A DNA stretch of 7,656 nt from positions 444 through 8,099 of the forward strand of contig JAPOYQ010000117.1 in the NCBI GenBank assembly GCA_026706505.1, written 5' to 3'. This stretch comes from Gemmatimonadota bacterium (GTDB taxonomy: Bacteria > Latescibacterota > UBA2968 > UBA8231). Shown in pieces: positions 5,991 through 7,656 of this stretch (position 1 is its first letter; every line of letters starts with the position of its first letter). Position numbers and translations under genes: made by a program. The notes beneath the pieces are model-generated. The model did no database searches, was not told the origin of the DNA, and worked only from the letters and a program-made list of their open reading frames with translations.

Positions 5991-7656
5991 ATGAAGACTG
6001 TTTGGACTTTTGCCTGCGCCTTGTTGTTGGGCGAGGTTTGTGCCAGCGCTCAAGGAAAGGGCCATCGCGTCACCGCCGACCAAGTCGTAGTCAACACTCA
6101 GCAGCACTGGCAGAACTGGTCCTTCGGGACGGGCACCCTAGACATTGGGACTGACGGTGAAGTTCGGCCACGGCGGCTGCGCAAGAATATCAATGCCGTG
6201 GAGAATGCTCGCGAATTCTTGCGCCTGAATCCTCCCAATTACATCAAAAAAGACGCGACCGATATCGAACTCAGCGACGGAATCCGCGCGGGGTCCAATG
6301 CGTCGGGTGTACTGGCTCTATTTGACGGAGATATGGAAACCTATTGGGAACCTGAGGCGCTCGAGTTAGGTGTTGACTTGGCGACGCAGTGGTGGTTTAT
6401 CGTCGATCTGGGCCGCTTCGTCATGGCCCGCAAGATCGTGCTCAAGTTTGTCGATGAAGCACTGGGCGATCCCTTCTTGCAGTTTGATGTGCTGGTCTCG
6501 GAAGGCCGCCAGCCCAAGGGCAACAGCCGTTCCGAGACGCCGGAATTCAGACGCGTGGCGCGCACCTTGGTGCCCAACAAGCACCAGCGGCTCTTTGAGA
6601 TCGAACTGGAGTACGCAGAAGAGTTTGCAGGTATGGGCCTGCGCTTCGTGCAGGTGCTCGTGACCGGCAGCGACTTTGCTCAGGGGCGGGAGATCAGTCG
6701 CGACGAGTACGAGGCCCTGTTAGAGGCAGACAGGGGGGCAATCCTCTACCACAAGCTGCTGCCGAACGGCAATGAGGCCGCGGTCAAAAAGGAGGTCTAT
6801 GACCGGCTCGAAGCATCGCGGCAAGGTTCCGTGCGCTATTTCGTGCGCGAAAGGCCGCGCCTGGCCGAGTTGGAAGTGTGGGCTGAGGGTGACGAGATCC
6901 TGATCAATACGGTCGAGCGCGGGGGCATGGTCACCTCGACCCAATCGCTGGCGCTGGCGAGCCTGTTCGACGGCAATGTGCTCAGCTTCAGCGAGGTGAT
7001 TTTCATCTTCTCTCCCGGGCAATTAAAGTCCCCAGAGGGCGAGGTGTTTTTCGATATGGGAGCCTCGTTCTGGATCGACGCTTTCCGCATGGCCCTGGGA
7101 GCGCGCCAGCGCAATTTTGAGGGTTATAGACTGGATTTCTCCAATGGCGAGCGCGAGGCAGACGGCAGCCTCAAGTGGACTTCCGCGGCCGCAGTGAGTG
7201 GTGCGGAAGTCCTCAGCGCCAGCACGATTGGCACCCAAAGTGTAATGGGCAACGACTTTAGCCCCTTAAGGGCGCGCTTTTTCCGCTTCGTGTGGAATCA
7301 GATTGTGCGTGGAGTGGGCAATAGCGGTGCGGCCATTTTGGCCGATCCGTCCGAGTTGCAGCTCTACGGGGAAGGGTTTATGTCGGAGGTAAGCCTGACT
7401 TCGGATCTGGTACGGCTGGGCGGCAGCCGCAATTTGGTCTCACTCGAATGGGACGCGGATGTGCCGCCGGGCACGAGTGTGCTGGTACAGACGCGCACCG
7501 GCAACGAGCTGGCCGAGAACCTGCGCTATTTCAAAAAAGACGGCACCGAAGTGAGTAAAGACCAGTACGATAAGCTGCTCTCGATATTCAAGGGGGATAT
7601 TATCGCCGAGGAAGTAGTAGGCGGGGATTGGAGCGACTGGAGCCAGCCGGGCGAAG
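5991..7656 (+). CDS. Secreted protein with two discoidin-like modules, 3' end outside window
   Basis: The reading frame from ATG 5991 is open to the last base: 555 codons plus one base, no stop. The ATG follows the previous stop by 14 bases, with GAGGA (5976-5980) 10 bases upstream, so the two genes are probably co-transcribed. Residues 1-20 are a signal peptide: Lys2, a hydrophobic core, then C-A-S-A before Gln21 (signal peptidase I site; no proper lipobox). A motif with V-R-P-R-R-L-R-K-N-I-N (58-68) resembles the N-terminal motif of the upstream protein. Module 1 (about 107-303) has L-F-D-G-D-M-E-T-Y-W (110-119), F-I-V-D-L-G (136-141), V-L-V-S-E-G (167-172) and L-A-E-L-E-V-W-A-E-G (291-300). 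Module 2 (about 323-463) has L-F-D-G-N-V (325-330), F-F-D-M-G (353-357), L-D-F-S-N-G (381-386) and S-E-L-Q-L-Y-G-E-G-F (454-463). The segment after it (464-555) is related to residues 254-355 of the upstream protein, ending in W-S-D-W-S-Q. Discoidin-like modules often bind sugars or lipids; the ligand here is unknown. Confidence 0.85.
   Translation, partial: MKTVWTFACALLLGEVCASAQGKGHRVTADQVVVNTQQHWQNWSFGTGTLDIGTDGEVRPRRLRKNINAVENAREFLRLNPPNYIKKDATDIELSDGIRAGSNASGVLALFDGDMETYWEPEALELGVDLATQWWFIVDLGRFVMARKIVLKFVDEALGDPFLQFDVLVSEGRQPKGNSRSETPEFRRVARTLVPNKHQRLFEIELEYAEEFAGMGLRFVQVLVTGSDFAQGREISRDEYEALLEADRGAILYHKLLPNGNEAAVKKEVYDRLEASRQGSVRYFVRERPRLAELEVWAEGDEILINTVERGGMVTSTQSLALASLFDGNVLSFSEVIFIFSPGQLKSPEGEVFFDMGASFWIDAFRMALGARQRNFEGYRLDFSNGEREADGSLKWTSAAAVSGAEVLSASTIGTQSVMGNDFSPLRARFFRFVWNQIVRGVGNSGAAILADPSELQLYGEGFMSEVSLTSDLVRLGGSRNLVSLEWDADVPPGTSVLVQTRTGNELAENLRYFKKDGTEVSKDQYDKLLSIFKGDIIAEEVVGGDWSDWSQPGE
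6309..6899 (+). other. Discoidin-like module 1 of the second secreted protein (protein domain)
   Basis: Residues 107-303. L-F-D-G-D-x-x-T-Y-W is the typical opening of F5/8 type C domains, followed by I-V-D-L-G and the strand ending in S-E-G. It is longer than module 2 because of a helical, charged insert (about 232-285) before the last strand, L-A-E-L-E-V-W-A-E-G. Confidence 0.65.
6957..7379 (+). other. Discoidin-like module 2 of the second secreted protein (protein domain)
   Basis: Residues 323-463. It repeats the layout of module 1: L-F-D-G-N opening, F-F-D-M-G strand, L-D-F-S-N-G, R-F-F-R-F-V-W-N, and the closing S-E-L-Q-L-Y-G-E-G-F. The tryptophan after the opening is missing, so this copy has diverged. 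Confidence 0.6.

Noticed and set aside
5936..6154. Open frame of 72 codons on the + strand spanning the gap between the secreted-protein genes
   Set aside because: It starts inside the first gene, overlaps the signal peptide of the second in another frame, and has no domain or ribosome binding site.

Overview
The window is ordinary, densely coded, moderately GC-rich bacterial DNA with every supported gene on the + strand. I see no tRNA, rRNA, CRISPR array, insertion sequence, integrase or phage gene. Two blocks are separated by about 105 bases at 3925-4029. The lineage cannot be fixed from this sequence. Large secreted discoidin-like proteins, a C-terminal 'FTPNGDGVND' FlgD/gliding-type domain, and a sugar oxidoreductase, isomerase and MetE-like cassette would suit an uncultured marine or soil heterotroph of the Latescibacterota/Poribacteria kind. 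That placement is an inference with low certainty.

Block 1 (2-3924) looks like one operon of five genes with gaps of 1, 33, 21 and 34 bases, each start preceded by a purine-rich ribosome binding site. It holds the C-terminal end of a short-chain dehydrogenase (cut by the window edge), a small SnoaL/NTF2-like protein, a sugar phosphate isomerase/epimerase-like TIM barrel (IolE/xylose-isomerase-like fold), a Gfo/Idh/MocA oxidoreductase starting at TTG, and a 385-residue protein like the C-terminal catalytic half of cobalamin-independent methionine synthase (MetE) with all four zinc ligands. Two NAD(P)-dependent oxidoreductases beside a TIM-barrel isomerase are the usual signature of a pathway for a sugar, inositol or sugar acid. 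The methyltransferase-like gene suggests the substrate may carry a methyl group or that the pathway touches C1 metabolism, but the substrate cannot be read from the sequence. A bulged hairpin starts 6 bases after the last stop codon.

Block 2 (4030-7656, running off the right edge) holds two large exported proteins 14 bases apart. They share an architecture: signal peptide, a short proline/arginine-containing N-terminal motif, one or two discoidin (F5/8 type C)-like beta modules, and a following module ending in a conserved W..WS segment. The first protein ends in a FlgD-like/gliding-type C-terminal domain. The second has an internally duplicated discoidin-like module and is incomplete; its open reading frame continues to the last base. 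These are probably surface or secreted carbohydrate-binding or adhesive proteins. The pair, and the shared module that I cannot assign to a named family, are the most unusual content of the window.
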